Assembly: GCF_007859295.1 (NCBI RefSeq)
Contig: NZ_VOHB01000002.1
Location: forward strand, 1,551,624 to 1,615,623
From: Planococcus sp. CPCC 101016
Lineage (GTDB): Bacteria; Bacillota; Bacilli; Bacillales_A; Planococcaceae
Reading direction: 5' to 3'
DNA length: 64,000 bases
Shown here: piece after piece, positions 1 through 9,398 of the stretch
How positions within the stretch are numbered: position 1 is the stretch's first letter
Layout of the letters: each line of letters opens with the position of its first letter
Notes under the pieces: generated by a model
Seen by the model: the letters and a program-made list of their open reading frames with translations, nothing else
Told to the model about the DNA's origin: nothing
The model's database searches: none
Translations under genes and position numbers: made by a program

Positions 1-1
1 C

Positions 2-1363
2 AAGGATTATTATGCAGATACTTATGGCAGCATTGGTCGTGCTTATCATTTTCTCGGTTTTCATGATTTGTACAGTTCCTATTGGTTTATCGCCCTAGTC
101 GGGATGCTGGCAATTTCATTGGTCATTGCCAGTTTAGACCGTTTTGTTCCTCTTTATAAATCGTTGAAAAATCAACGGGTACTGCGTCATCCAAGCTTCA
201 TGGACAAACAGCGCATCTATGCCAACGGTCCTGGAACGGAAGATACGCTGCAAAAAGCGGAAACAAAATTAAAGGAATTGAAATACAAGGTACGGACAGA
301 AAAGAATGGTTTGTTAGCCGAAAAAGGCCGTTTTTCCAGATGGGGCCCTTATGTCAACCACATTGGTTTGATTATCTTCTTATTTGGAGTCATGCTGCGC
401 ATGATTCCAGGATTCTATATAGATGAAAGCCTTTGGCTGCGGGAAGGCGAAACCAGAGCTATTCCTGAAGTGCCTGGCTATTATCTGGAAAGCAAGAATT
501 TCGAACTGGAAAATTATACGGGTGAAGGCGGAGAGGAAATCTTTGGCGAAGCTTTGGATCGTGTCGGTACGGTTGCGAAAAATTACCAGACAGATGTTGT
601 GCTGTATCAGACAGCAGAAGGTGCACTGCCGGGCGCTGCTGACGGTCAGGAAGTCGTTAAAGAATATCCAATCCGTGTCAATCAGCCATTGAAATTTGAT
701 GGCTATGCCATTTATCAGATGGATTACCGTTTGGACGAGTTAAGAGCGATGACTTTTGCTCTGACCAATAAAGAAACGGAAGAATCACTTGGTGAATTGA
801 CCATCGATTTGATTAATCCAGAAGATACGTATGAACTTGAAAGTGGCTCAACTGTTGAATTGCTGGGTTATTATCCGGATTTTTCTGGCTTTGAAAACGG
901 AGAGCCGCAAACGGCCACACCATTGCCGAACAATCCAGGGTTTTTAGTGAAACTGACTACTTCTGAAACGCCTGAAGGAGAAACCAGCTTTATCACGATC
1001 CAGAACACAGTGGAGCCTTTAGGGGAAAACGAGTATAAATTATCTTTCCTAAGTGTGGAAACGCGTGATGTCTCGGGCCTCACTGTCCGGAAAGACAGCA
1101 CTTTGCCGATTCTTGGACTTGGTGGTTTAATCTTCATGATCGGTGTAGCACAAGGCATGTACTTTAATCATCGCCGTTTCTGGATCCAGCAGAAGGCAGA
1201 TGGCACGATCTTATTAGCTGGCCATACCAATAAAAACTGGTTCGGCTTGAAGAAAGACCTGGACCAAGTTGTTGACTATGCATCACTGCCTGCTTACACA
1301 GACCAGCAAGATGAAATCGACAAAGTAGAGAAAGCGGAAAAGGATGGTGAAGCATTGTCATGA
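2..1363 (+). CDS. resB: Cytochrome c biogenesis protein ResB (5' end outside window)
   Basis: ResB of the System II cytochrome c maturation machinery, a membrane protein that with ResC moves heme to the outer face and ligates it to apocytochrome c. The frame is open from base 2, so the gene begins left of the window; no in-frame ATG precedes the TTG near 68, and that TTG is internal. About 453 residues are visible, including the membrane segment after the motif FHDLYSSYW, another hydrophobic segment near '[11 protein letters not shown]', a large extracytoplasmic domain and a last membrane span '[19 protein letters not shown]'. It overlaps resC by four bases (ATGA). It serves the c-type heme of QcrC encoded later in the window. 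Identification is from gene order and protein resemblance. Confidence 0.93.
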   Translation, partial: KDYYADTYGSIGRAYHFLGFHDLYSSYWFIALVGMLAISLVIASLDRFVPLYKSLKNQRVLRHPSFMDKQRIYANGPGTEDTLQKAETKLKELKYKVRTEKNGLLAEKGRFSRWGPYVNHIGLIIFLFGVMLRMIPGFYIDESLWLREGETRAIPEVPGYYLESKNFELENYTGEGGEEIFGEALDRVGTVAKNYQTDVVLYQTAEGALPGAADGQEVVKEYPIRVNQPLKFDGYAIYQMDYRLDELRAMTFALTNKETEESLGELTIDLINPEDTYELESGSTVELLGYYPDFSGFENGEPQTATPLPNNPGFLVKLTTSETPEGETSFITIQNTVEPLGENEYKLSFLSVETRDVSGLTVRKDSTLPILGLGGLIFMIGVAQGMYFNHRRFWIQQKADGTILLAGHTNKNWFGLKKDLDQVVDYASLPAYTDQQDEIDKVEKAEKDGEALS

Positions 1364-2544
1364 CATTAGCCGATATAAGTTCAAATCTTTTATATGTCGC
1401 CTTTATTGCTTACCTGATTGCGACCTTTGTTTTCGGAGGGGCAGTAAAAGGCAACAAAGAAGGTACATTTAAATCTGAAAAACGATGGGGCGCCGTTGCT
1501 ATCACTATTACCTTAATCGGTTTTGCAGCGAATCTTGGTTATTTCTTTACAAGATGGGGCGCGACCGGACATGCGCCACTCAGCAACATGTTCGAATTTA
1601 CGACTGCTTTTGGTATGACGCTGGTCGGCGGGTTTATTATTTTGTACTTCCTGTACAAAACACCGGTGCTCGGTATGATTGTATTGCCGGTTGCCTTATT
1701 GATCATCGCTTTTGCGAGCATGTTTCCAAGCGAAGTCAGCCCGTTAATTCCTGCACTTCAAACAAATTGGCTGGCGATACACGTAAGTACTGTCGTTATT
1801 GCAGAAGGTATACTTGCCATAAGCGCCGCCGCGGGTTTAATTTATCTGTTGAAAGTAGTAGATCTTAACAAAAAATCCAAGCAGCGTTTCTGGTTGGAAG
1901 CAATTATGTATTCTTTGGTGCTGGTTCTTGGTTTCGTAGTAGCCAGTACATTCTTCTCGGCAACGGGCTATGAAGCAGATTTCACGTATGTCGATAAAGA
2001 AGGTACAGAATCTGCCATCACTTATGCCATGCCTCCTATTTTTGGGATGAATGAGTATGTGGCTTTAACCGAAGATGCGATGACACCTCTTATTGAAACA
2101 CCAGCACTTGTTCATGCTGGAAAATTGACGACTGTTCTTTGGTCGGTAATCGTCGGAACAATTCTTTATTGGTTGATTCGATTGATTTTCAGAAAACGCA
2201 TTGCTGCGATCCTTAAACCGTTCGTTAAGAATGTAAACCTGCAATTGATGGATGAAATCGGATACCGCGCGATTATTATTGGTTTCCCGGTCTTCACATT
2301 AGGAGCATTGATTTTCGCCATGATTTGGGCTCAAATTGCCTGGTCCCGTTTCTGGGGCTGGGACCCGAAAGAAGTTTGGGCATTGATTACCTGGTTGTTC
2401 TATGCAGCATATCTGCACCTGCGTCTGGGCAAAGGATGGCAAGGTGAAAAATCTGCATGGCTGGCAGTTATCGGCTTTGTAATCATCATGTTTAATTTGG
2501 TGGCCGTGAACTTGATAATCGCCGGATTGCATTCCTACGCATAA
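1360..2544 (+). CDS. resC: Cytochrome c biogenesis protein ResC (CcsA family)
   Basis: CcsA/ResC-type heme-handling integral membrane protein, partner of ResB in System II cytochrome c synthesis. It is 394 residues with many hydrophobic spans. The tryptophan-rich heme-binding segment is present as WGWDPKE at about residues 332-338, followed by membrane helices. Start is the ATG overlapping the resB stop, indicating translational coupling. A strong hairpin follows the stop, so resBC transcription probably ends here and resD has its own promoter. Length and motif are normal for the family. Confidence 0.95.
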   Translation: MTLADISSNLLYVAFIAYLIATFVFGGAVKGNKEGTFKSEKRWGAVAITITLIGFAANLGYFFTRWGATGHAPLSNMFEFTTAFGMTLVGGFIILYFLYKTPVLGMIVLPVALLIIAFASMFPSEVSPLIPALQTNWLAIHVSTVVIAEGILAISAAAGLIYLLKVVDLNKKSKQRFWLEAIMYSLVLVLGFVVASTFFSATGYEADFTYVDKEGTESAITYAMPPIFGMNEYVALTEDAMTPLIETPALVHAGKLTTVLWSVIVGTILYWLIRLIFRKRIAAILKPFVKNVNLQLMDEIGYRAIIIGFPVFTLGALIFAMIWAQIAWSRFWGWDPKEVWALITWLFYAAYLHLRLGKGWQGEKSAWLAVIGFVIIMFNLVAVNLIIAGLHSYA

Positions 2545-2552
2545 AAAAGAAA

Positions 2553-2584
2553 AAGGCCTTTTCCGGCAACGGAAAAGGCCTTTC
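2553..2584 (+). terminator. Intrinsic hairpin after resC
   Basis: A 14-bp perfect stem (AAAGGCCTTTTCCG with its complement) closes a GCAA loop just after the resC stop. The T tract after it is weak (CATTATT), so termination may be partial. Confidence 0.75.
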
Positions 2585-2640
2585 ATTATTGTCTAAGCTG
2601 CAGCGCTTAAATTCGAGAGCATTAGCGCTTTTCTTTATTT

Positions 2641-2670
2641 TTGGTAAAGTTATCGGTACAATGATACATA
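2641..2670 (+). promoter_or_regulatory. Possible sigma-A promoter of resDE
   Basis: TTGGTA and TACATA are separated by 18 bases, followed by a strong GGAGGGG ribosome site and the resD ATG. The match is loose; position after the resC terminator is the main support. Confidence 0.3.
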
Positions 2671-2695
2671 ACAGAAGAAAGTTGGAGGGGTTTGC

Positions 2696-3412
2696 ATGTC
2701 TGAAGAGATTACGGTATTGGTAGTGGATGACGAAGAACGGATTCGGCGATTATTGAAAATGTACCTGGAGCGTGAAGGGTATTTAGTAGAAGAAGCTGAA
2801 AATGGTGTGCAGGCATTAGAAATGGCAATGGAAAAAGATTATCATTGTATCTTGTTGGATTTGATGATGCCTGAAAAAGATGGTGTAGAAGTCGCTACAG
2901 AACTGCGCGAAACGAAAATGACTCCAATTATTATGCTTACCGCAAAAGGAGAAGAAGCTAACCGAGTAGAAGGCTTTGAATCCGGAGCGGATGATTATAT
3001 CGTCAAACCGTTTAGCCCGCGAGAAGTGGTGTTGCGTGTAAAAGCGATTTTACGTCGTTCATCTGCGTATTCCCCAATATCCAATTCAACCGTTTCTAAA
3101 GATCTGGTGGTCTTTCCCCATCTGACGATTGATCATGATGCCCATCGTGTCACTGCTGATGGTGTAGAAGTGAATTTAACCCCTAAGGAATATGAGTTGT
3201 TATACTTTTTAGCGAAAGCACCGGATAAGGTTTTTGATCGGGAGCATTTGCTGAAAGAAGTTTGGCATTATGACTTTTTTGGAGATTTACGGACAGTCGA
3301 TACGCATGTCAAGCGGCTGCGTGAAAAATTGAACCGCGTATCTGAATCTGCAGCGAAGATGATCGTCACTGTATGGGGCGTAGGATACAAGTTCGAGGTC
3401 GGCAATGAATAG
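2696..3412 (+). CDS. resD: Response regulator ResD (OmpR family)
   Basis: Transcriptional regulator of aerobic/anaerobic respiration, phosphorylated by ResE. It is 238 residues: receiver domain about 1-122 with acidic pocket D11/D12, phospho-acceptor D55, T82 and K104, then an OmpR-type winged helix ending in VWGVGYKFE. Start is supported by GTTGGAGGGG seven bases upstream. The stop overlaps the start of resE by eight bases. In B. subtilis ResD activates respiratory genes including qcrABC; a matching half-site lies upstream of qcrA in this window. Confidence 0.95.
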   Translation: MSEEITVLVVDDEERIRRLLKMYLEREGYLVEEAENGVQALEMAMEKDYHCILLDLMMPEKDGVEVATELRETKMTPIIMLTAKGEEANRVEGFESGADDYIVKPFSPREVVLRVKAILRRSSAYSPISNSTVSKDLVVFPHLTIDHDAHRVTADGVEVNLTPKEYELLYFLAKAPDKVFDREHLLKEVWHYDFFGDLRTVDTHVKRLREKLNRVSESAAKMIVTVWGVGYKFEVGNE

Positions 3413-5186
3413 AATATGGAATAGTGTCGTCGGGAAGCTATGGATTACGATCCTGCTTCTCGTTTCCTTTGTCCTTTTTATTGTGACAGTTTTGCTTTTG
3501 GAGTTTCTTGGAAATTATCATAGTGAAACAGTGGAAGAAGCATTGAACAGCGAAGCGAATATGATCGCAAGAATTTTTAACGATCATGAGGAAGTAGCGA
3601 GTTCACTTGGAATTATTGAAGAAGTCATAGGACCCGAAACCAATGCCGTTATCGCTGAAGAACCTTATGATTCCAGTTATTATATTCACGATGGTTTGAA
3701 TGGAGATGAAACGCGGGAGAAAATATTAAACGAACCTTCTTTCCAAAAAGTATTTGAAACGAGTGAAACCGTGATGAAGGAAATGCTGCTTCCTTCGTTA
3801 ACCGAACCGAATCGTTTGGAATCCTATATTGTGCTGGCCAGTCCGCTTCAAACCGGGGAAGAACAGCACGGAGTTGTATTTATTTATCAATCGTTGGAAG
3901 TGATGGACCGGACCGCGGAGCGCACGACCAATATCGTTTTCTTATCTGCATTTATTGCTTTATTACTAACAACATTTTTCGCTTTCTTTTTGTCATCTCG
4001 AATTACGTCACCGCTCCGCAAAATGCGGGAAGGTGCATTTGAATTGGCAAAAGGCAATTTTGATACAAAAGTTAGAGCAGCTTCAAGCGACGAAATTGGC
4101 CAGTTGGCAACGGCGTTCAACCAGATGGGCCGCCAGTTGAAGCATCATGTCGAAGTGATCAACCAGGAAAAAGAACAATTATCAAGCATATTGACATCAA
4201 TGGCGGATGCGGTAATCACCTTTAATCAGGATAAAACCATTTTATTGAGTAATCCGCCGGCAGAAAAATTATTGCAGCAATGGGTTTTTAAAAATGGTTC
4301 TACTGAGGCACAGCCGCTGCCTCCAGAAATGCTCCATATGCTCGATCATGTACTCAATTTTGAAGAAGAAATCGAAGAGGAATTGGAGATTGAAGGGGCT
4401 TATTACGCCATTAATTTCAGTCCTTTATACAGTGGCGAATCCGTTCGTGGAGCTGTAGCTGTTTTGCACAATATGACTGAACAGCACCGTCTTGAGAAGT
4501 TGAGAGAAGACTTCATTGCGAATGTTTCCCATGAATTGCGCACGCCAATCGCTATGCTCCAAGGTTATAGTGAAGCAATTTTGGATGATGTTGGAGCATC
4601 GGAGGAAGAGCGCCGTGAAATGACAAAAATCATCTATGAAGAATCTCAGCGAATGGGCAGGCTGGTCACGGATTTATTAAATCTGGCGCGGATGGAGTCT
4701 GGACATATGCGACTCTATAAAGAAATCGTTCAATTGAACAGTGCTATTGAACGGATGACGCTTAAGTTCGCCCAAATTGCTAAAGAAAACGGTGTTCAGC
4801 TGTCTTTTGAAACGACTATTGATGACTGGTCGGCCAGTGAGATAGATCAAGATCGGATTGAACAAGTCATGACCAATTTGATTGATAACGCGATTCGCCA
4901 TACACCTGAAGGAGGGCAAGTGGTGGTTCGTGTCGAAAAACAACAAGAGTACGCTAAAATTTCAATCAACGATAATGGAGTGGGCATCTCAGAAAAAGAC
5001 TTGGAGTATGTCTTTGAACGCTTTTATAAAGCGGATAAAGCCAGAACACTAGGCAAAGGTGGAACAGGGCTTGGATTGGCGATTGCCAGCAACATCATTC
5101 AGGCGCATGAAGGCAAAATCTATGCAGAGAGCACCATAGGGCAAGGAACTTCATTTGTCTTTTTGCTGCCATTGAAAAAAATGTAA
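3405..5186 (+). CDS. resE: Sensor histidine kinase ResE
   Basis: Membrane-bound histidine kinase that phosphorylates and dephosphorylates ResD in response to redox/oxygen state. It is 593 residues: a membrane span near 12-36, an extracytoplasmic region, a second span near 176-198, a HAMP linker, a PAS-like region about 255-365, the dimerisation/phospho-acceptor site VSHELRTP with H376, and an ATPase domain with N-box (LIDNAIRHTPEG), DNGVGI and GKGGTGLGLAI. It overlaps resD, so the pair is co-translated. No defects are seen. Confidence 0.95.
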   Translation: MNRIWNSVVGKLWITILLLVSFVLFIVTVLLLEFLGNYHSETVEEALNSEANMIARIFNDHEEVASSLGIIEEVIGPETNAVIAEEPYDSSYYIHDGLNGDETREKILNEPSFQKVFETSETVMKEMLLPSLTEPNRLESYIVLASPLQTGEEQHGVVFIYQSLEVMDRTAERTTNIVFLSAFIALLLTTFFAFFLSSRITSPLRKMREGAFELAKGNFDTKVRAASSDEIGQLATAFNQMGRQLKHHVEVINQEKEQLSSILTSMADAVITFNQDKTILLSNPPAEKLLQQWVFKNGSTEAQPLPPEMLHMLDHVLNFEEEIEEELEIEGAYYAINFSPLYSGESVRGAVAVLHNMTEQHRLEKLREDFIANVSHELRTPIAMLQGYSEAILDDVGASEEERREMTKIIYEESQRMGRLVTDLLNLARMESGHMRLYKEIVQLNSAIERMTLKFAQIAKENGVQLSFETTIDDWSASEIDQDRIEQVMTNLIDNAIRHTPEGGQVVVRVEKQQEYAKISINDNGVGISEKDLEYVFERFYKADKARTLGKGGTGLGLAIASNIIQAHEGKIYAESTIGQGTSFVFLLPLKKM

Positions 5187-5232
5187 CTTTCTAAAGGTGA
5201 AGACGACTAATCCTAAGAACGGGGGGAGCATT

Positions 5233-5766
5233 TTGAATGACTCCGTTTTCCATCGGCTGTACGATGAATATCACCAGGATGTTTTTCAGTTTTTAATTTA
5301 TCTGGTGAAAAACAGGCATCTGTCGGAAGACTTAATGCATGAAGTATACATTCGTGTTTTTCGGGCTTATGACCGCTTCGAAGGGAAAAGCTCTGAAAAA
5401 ACATGGCTGTTTTCGATTGCGAAAAACGTAGCAATTGATCATTTCCGAAAAGCTGCAGTGCGCAAAAAGCACTCGATGGAGTTCTTTGATTGGGAAACGC
5501 AGCAGTTGGTTTCCACTGATCGAATTCCTGAAGAAGTGTCATTATTGAACGAAGATAAAATTCTTCTGTACAAAGCGCTCGATACCTGCACCGGGGATCA
5601 GAAAATGGTCATCATCATGCGGTTCTTCCAAGACTTATCAATAGCGGAAACCGCAGATGTTCTGGGCTGGACAGAGGGAAAAGTAAAGACGACGCAGCAC
5701 CGTGCAATTAAATCTTTGCGTGAAAAATTAATAGCCAGGGAAGGGGGAGATGAAAATGCCGAATAA
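5233..5766 (+). CDS. sigX: ECF RNA polymerase sigma factor, SigX-like (TTG start)
   Basis: Extracytoplasmic-function sigma factor; SigX in Bacillus governs cell-envelope surface-charge genes. Region 2 is seen as DVFQFLIYLVKN...LMHEVYIRVFRAYDRFEG and region 4 as a C-terminal helix-turn-helix (SIAETADVLGWTEGKVKTTQHRA). The frame is open back to GTG 5197, but the TTG at 5233 is chosen. It follows the strong GGGGGGAG at 5221-5228, and the product then begins MNDSVFHRLYDEYHQ, resembling SigX N termini. It sits 46 bases after resE and overlaps its anti-sigma gene, as in B. subtilis. Confidence 0.87.
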   Translation: MNDSVFHRLYDEYHQDVFQFLIYLVKNRHLSEDLMHEVYIRVFRAYDRFEGKSSEKTWLFSIAKNVAIDHFRKAAVRKKHSMEFFDWETQQLVSTDRIPEEVSLLNEDKILLYKALDTCTGDQKMVIIMRFFQDLSIAETADVLGWTEGKVKTTQHRAIKSLREKLIAREGGDENAE

Positions 5767-6955
5767 CAAATGGACCGATGAATCCATCGAAGATTTGTTA
5801 AAGGATTTCCCCGCTATAAAAGACAACCGGTCAAAAGAAGAAGTCTATAACCGGCTGGTTCAAAAAGAAAAAGTTCAAAAACGATCGAAAAAATGGCTGC
5901 CTTTACTCGTAGCTGCATTGGCGTTCATTACAATCGGTATATTGGTCGCCTCCATTATTAGTCAAAACGGGATAGATTCAGCGCAAAATCAAGAAAGTTC
6001 AAGCAGTGAATCGGCAGACTCCTCAGCAACGACAGAAGAGGGCGCTGTGGAAGAAACTGAGGAGCTGCCTGCAGCTGAAGAGTCTGGAGGCGATGGGTCA
6101 GGGCAGTTTTCGATTGCGCAAGTGGGACCTCAGCGAACAGCTGTATATGAAGAATCACTTGAGGATCAAACAGTCATGACACTGGGACTTACTGAAAATG
6201 CATTTGTCATTCCAGTCTCGTTCCTGATACCGAATGATCAGATTAAAGAGGTCTTTGGCGGTGGCAGTCCCTCTTCTCTTGAACTGTATCAAAAATACGC
6301 TGCAGATATTGATGAAACGCAGTTGAGCTTTGATGAGTATCACCCGTATGTTGGAGAATTGGAAAAAACGGCTACGGGCATTCGTCACTTACTGCCGCCG
6401 GACCATCAGTATGATATGGCCTCTGCCAGTGTGGGTGTCTACTTCAATACGCTTTCAGAGACTTTTGCTGATGCACCAGAAATTGAAGTGGTCAACGAAG
6501 ATGGTTCACCTGCAGAGTTTTCCGAAGTCGGTCCAGTGGAACCGCTAGTTCCGGAACAGCAAAGAATCGCTTATTATGCTTTTACTTTGGATAGCGGTAA
6601 GGTTTACTTGGCCCCTGGATACGATATGCCATTTACTGATGCGGGTGAAGCGATTAAAGCGCTAGCAGAGAGCCCGAATGATTTTTATCATGCTACTATT
6701 CCGCAAGATGTGAATTTTCAAGTTTCAGAAACAGCGGAATATGTAGAAGTTGATTTTGAAGACGGACTCGACTTGAGTAAAATGGAGCGGTTAGAAGCTG
6801 TGCGGATGATTGAAAGCTTGAGTTTGACTGCTGATGCGTTTGACAAAGAAGTGGAAGTAACAGGCTTGAAGCCGGAAACTTGGAATGGATTTGATTTTAG
6901 TCAGCCATTGCCCGTACCGGTGGCGCCTAATTTAATTGAGTGGACAGTGAAATAA
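5756..6955 (+). CDS. rsiX: Anti-sigma factor RsiX-like membrane protein
   Basis: Probable anti-sigma factor holding SigX at the membrane. It is about 399 residues: a cytoplasmic N-terminal region (1-45), one membrane span about 48-69, an acidic Ser/Glu-rich linker, then a large extracellular domain. ATG 5756 is preferred over ATG 5750 because the AGGGGGAG site is then six bases away. It overlaps the sigX end, the classic sigma/anti-sigma arrangement. The gene order strongly supports RsiX; the extracellular domain is not diagnostic by eye. PrsW (15.4 kb) is a protease of this type of anti-sigma in Bacillus (for RsiW), but a link to this protein is only possible. Confidence 0.8.
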   Translation: MPNNKWTDESIEDLLKDFPAIKDNRSKEEVYNRLVQKEKVQKRSKKWLPLLVAALAFITIGILVASIISQNGIDSAQNQESSSSESADSSATTEEGAVEETEELPAAEESGGDGSGQFSIAQVGPQRTAVYEESLEDQTVMTLGLTENAFVIPVSFLIPNDQIKEVFGGGSPSSLELYQKYAADIDETQLSFDEYHPYVGELEKTATGIRHLLPPDHQYDMASASVGVYFNTLSETFADAPEIEVVNEDGSPAEFSEVGPVEPLVPEQQRIAYYAFTLDSGKVYLAPGYDMPFTDAGEAIKALAESPNDFYHATIPQDVNFQVSETAEYVEVDFEDGLDLSKMERLEAVRMIESLSLTADAFDKEVEVTGLKPETWNGFDFSQPLPVPVAPNLIEWTVK

Positions 6956-6960
6956 GAAGT

Positions 6961-6996
6961 AGAAGCGTTGTAAACAAATTTGTTTACAACGCTTCT
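6961..6996 (+). terminator. Perfect 36-base palindrome after rsiX
   Basis: AGAAGCGTTGTAAACAAA is followed directly by its exact complement, then TTAAT. It can form a long stem with a small AAATTT loop. It probably ends the sigX-rsiX transcript just before the FMN riboswitch. Confidence 0.7.
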
Positions 6997-7033
6997 TTAA
7001 TATTCTAAGATTAGGATATAACAAAATATCGAT

Positions 7034-7162
7034 TCATCTTCGGGGCAGGGTGCAATTCCCTACCGGCGGTAATTGAACTCTGTTCATAAGCCCGCGAGCC
7101 GTAAAACGCAGGATTTGGTGAGACTCCAAAGCCGACAGTATAGTCTGGATGGGAGAAGGTGA
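7034..7162 (+). ncRNA. FMN riboswitch aptamer (RFN element)
   Basis: All hallmark RFN segments appear in order: CTTCGGGGCAGGGTGCAA, TTCCCTACCGGCGGTAA, AGCCCGCGAGCC, GGATTTGGTGAGACTCC, AAAGCCGACAGT and GGATGGGAGAAGG. P1 can form between TCATCTTC (7034-7041) and GAAGGTGA (7155-7162). It lies upstream of ribU with an intrinsic terminator between, so FMN should stop transcription of the transporter. Confidence 0.96.
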
Positions 7163-7220
7163 AGGTGCGGACGTTTGTCGTTTACATGTAGGCGGAACGC
7201 TTATTAAATGTGCCTTTTCT

Positions 7221-7250
7221 CCCTTAAGTGCTTGATGCTTAAGGGTTTTT
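7221..7250 (+). terminator. Riboswitch-controlled terminator before ribU
   Basis: CCCTTAAG (7221-7228) pairs with CTTAAGGG (7238-7245), followed by TTTTT. It lies between the FMN aptamer and ribU, where the expression platform is expected. Confidence 0.88.
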
Positions 7251-7309
7251 ATATGTAAATGCAAGGTCCAAGCCTTTCTTCTGGTGAATCACGACAAGGA
7301 GAGAGGAAT

Positions 7310-7891
7310 ATGAAGAACAAGAAGTTGCAAACAATGATCGTCATTGGGATGTTGAGCAGTATTTCGTTTATATTGATGCTTTTCAACTTTCCATTACCGG
7401 CCTTACCTGCATTTTTGAAAGTGGATTTCAGTGATGTGCCAGCATTAATTGCCGCCATTACCATGGGCCCGGTAGCAGGAATATTAGTCGCATTCTTTAA
7501 AAATGTGCTGGATTGGCTTTTTGCAGGAAGCCCTACAGGCGTACCGGTCGGTCACATGGCTAATTTTGTAACAAGTTTACTGTTCATTTTGCCGGTGTAT
7601 TTCATATATCAAAAAGTAGCCACTAAAAAAGGCATGGCTTTTGGGTTGGCTGTCGGAACGTTATCGATGGCAATCGGGATGAGTATATTAAATTACTTGG
7701 TTTTCCTGCCAATGTATACGTATTTCCTAAACATGCCACCAGAAACGGGCAGTGCTTTATTTGGCACAATCGTTTTGGGAATCCTGCCGTTCAACTTGAT
7801 CAAAGGCTTGCTTTTGACTACAGTCGTCCTGTTGCTGTTCAGCAGCATGCATGCATGGATTGAAAAGCAGCGATCTTATTATTTGTCGTAG
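7310..7891 (+). CDS. ribU: Riboflavin transporter RibU (ECF-type S component)
   Basis: Membrane substrate-binding subunit that takes up riboflavin with the shared ECF energising module. It is 193 residues, very hydrophobic, with about six membrane spans and family motifs LNFPLPALP.FLKVDFSDVPALIA and GVPVGHMANF. ATG 7310 is chosen because it follows AAGGAGAGAGGA; the open frame begins 51 bases earlier without a ribosome site. The FMN riboswitch and terminator upstream fit feedback by the vitamin product. B. subtilis YpaA/RibU is at the same place. Confidence 0.93.
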   Translation: MKNKKLQTMIVIGMLSSISFILMLFNFPLPALPAFLKVDFSDVPALIAAITMGPVAGILVAFFKNVLDWLFAGSPTGVPVGHMANFVTSLLFILPVYFIYQKVATKKGMAFGLAVGTLSMAIGMSILNYLVFLPMYTYFLNMPPETGSALFGTIVLGILPFNLIKGLLLTTVVLLLFSSMHAWIEKQRSYYLS

Positions 7892-7968
7892 AAAGAAAAT
7901 GGAGTCACTTATAAAGCATTGATGTTAATCACAAAAATGGAAAAATGAATTTGGCTTAATTAAAAAAG

Positions 7969-8003
7969 AAGGCGTTCCGTAGCAATGAGCTACGGAACGC
8001 CTT
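7969..8003. terminator. Bidirectional terminator between ribU and fer
   Basis: A 15-bp stem (AAGGCGTTCCGTAGC and complement) with loop AATGA. T runs flank it on both strands (TTTT on plus, CTTTTTT on minus), so it can serve both converging genes. Confidence 0.85.
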
Positions 8004-8014
8004 TTCAAATTGAC

Positions 8015-8302
<288 letters not shown>

Positions 8303-8372
8303 TTATACTATCGTTTTTATTCTAAAGGTGTTTGAGTAGATTTTCAACCCAAAACCGCTAGGGGGCGCAAGC

Positions 8373-9398
8373 TTGTTATTTACCGAACTTATTTTGGCCA
8401 TCATGAAGGCCGTCAATCGGCAACGGACCATCTCTTCACCTTATCATTTGATAAAAGGAAAGAAGTCCGGACAAACAATACAGGATATCGGCTATTTCGG
8501 CCTTTATCCTTATTTTGGCGTACTGCCAAAATTGGATAAGAAAGCCTATGACCAAGCGGTTCAACGCTTATTTTCGCAAGGTTATTTAATGGCCAATGAA
8601 CAAGTGATCGATCTGTCTGAAAAAGCATTGGAATTGAACATCAGAGCTTCATCATTGAATGGCTGGAAATACAGAGGCAACGAAAATATTTTTCTGAGCC
8701 GGTTGTCACTAATTGTTCAAACTTTTTCCCATATCAGCCAGCAAGTGAAAAGTTTCGATCCTGTAGTTACAGATGAAGAAGTGCAAAGCTGGGTCAAAAA
8801 ATACTTGAGCCGGATTCAATTTCGTGATTTGGCGGTAGCCCAAGCGTTTAAAGAAGAGCTCTTAACTACATTAACCGATACGGAAATTTCTGAAACACAT
8901 AAAATGATTTTAATGGAACGGTTAACCGGGTTCGGTTTAAGTGGATTAACATGGCAGCAGATTGCGGAATCAAAAAACCTATCGATACTGGATGCTCAAT
9001 TAATGGCTGTAGAAGCATTGCATGGTTGGATGGCGGCAATAGAGAGGAGTAAGCCGCAATTGCTCATTGGACTGATGGAAGGCATCATACAACAGTCCTC
9101 CTTGACTGAAACAGCACAACGTACAGAAAAATTATTTGATAGAGGATTTTCCTTGGAACAGATTGCTTCTTTGCGCCAACTGAAATCCAGCACGATCGAA
9201 GATCATTTTGTTGAATTAGCAATGAATGATCCCTATTTTAACTATACTCCTTTTGTAAATTCCGATTTATACGAGGCAATCATTGCTGAAAGCAAGCGTC
9301 AGAAAACCAAAAGATTACGTGAAATCAAAGAGCATTTGCCGGAAGCCAGTTATTTTCAGATACGCCTGGCCTTGGCCATTAAGGAGGAGCAGGGATGA
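8373..9398 (+). CDS. ypbB: YpbB-like helicase-associated helix-turn-helix protein
   Basis: A 341-residue protein of unassigned activity. The last third (LTETAQRTEKLFDRGFSLEQIASLRQLKSSTIEDHF and onward) resembles the helix-turn-helix domain attached to the C terminus of some long RecQ helicases. The first two thirds are helical without a motif I recognise. The start is TTG, preceded by AGGGGG at a good distance. It overlaps recQ by four bases (ATGA), so the two are translated together and probably act together. Gene order matches B. subtilis ypbB upstream of recS. Confidence 0.8.
   Translation: MLFTELILAIMKAVNRQRTISSPYHLIKGKKSGQTIQDIGYFGLYPYFGVLPKLDKKAYDQAVQRLFSQGYLMANEQVIDLSEKALELNIRASSLNGWKYRGNENIFLSRLSLIVQTFSHISQQVKSFDPVVTDEEVQSWVKKYLSRIQFRDLAVAQAFKEELLTTLTDTEISETHKMILMERLTGFGLSGLTWQQIAESKNLSILDAQLMAVEALHGWMAAIERSKPQLLIGLMEGIIQQSSLTETAQRTEKLFDRGFSLEQIASLRQLKSSTIEDHFVELAMNDPYFNYTPFVNSDLYEAIIAESKRQKTKRLREIKEHLPEASYFQIRLALAIKEEQG

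Noticed and set aside
6961-6996. Perfect palindrome as an operator for ribU
   Set aside because: Its place immediately after the rsiX stop and its hairpin potential fit a terminator better; ribU control is explained by the FMN riboswitch.
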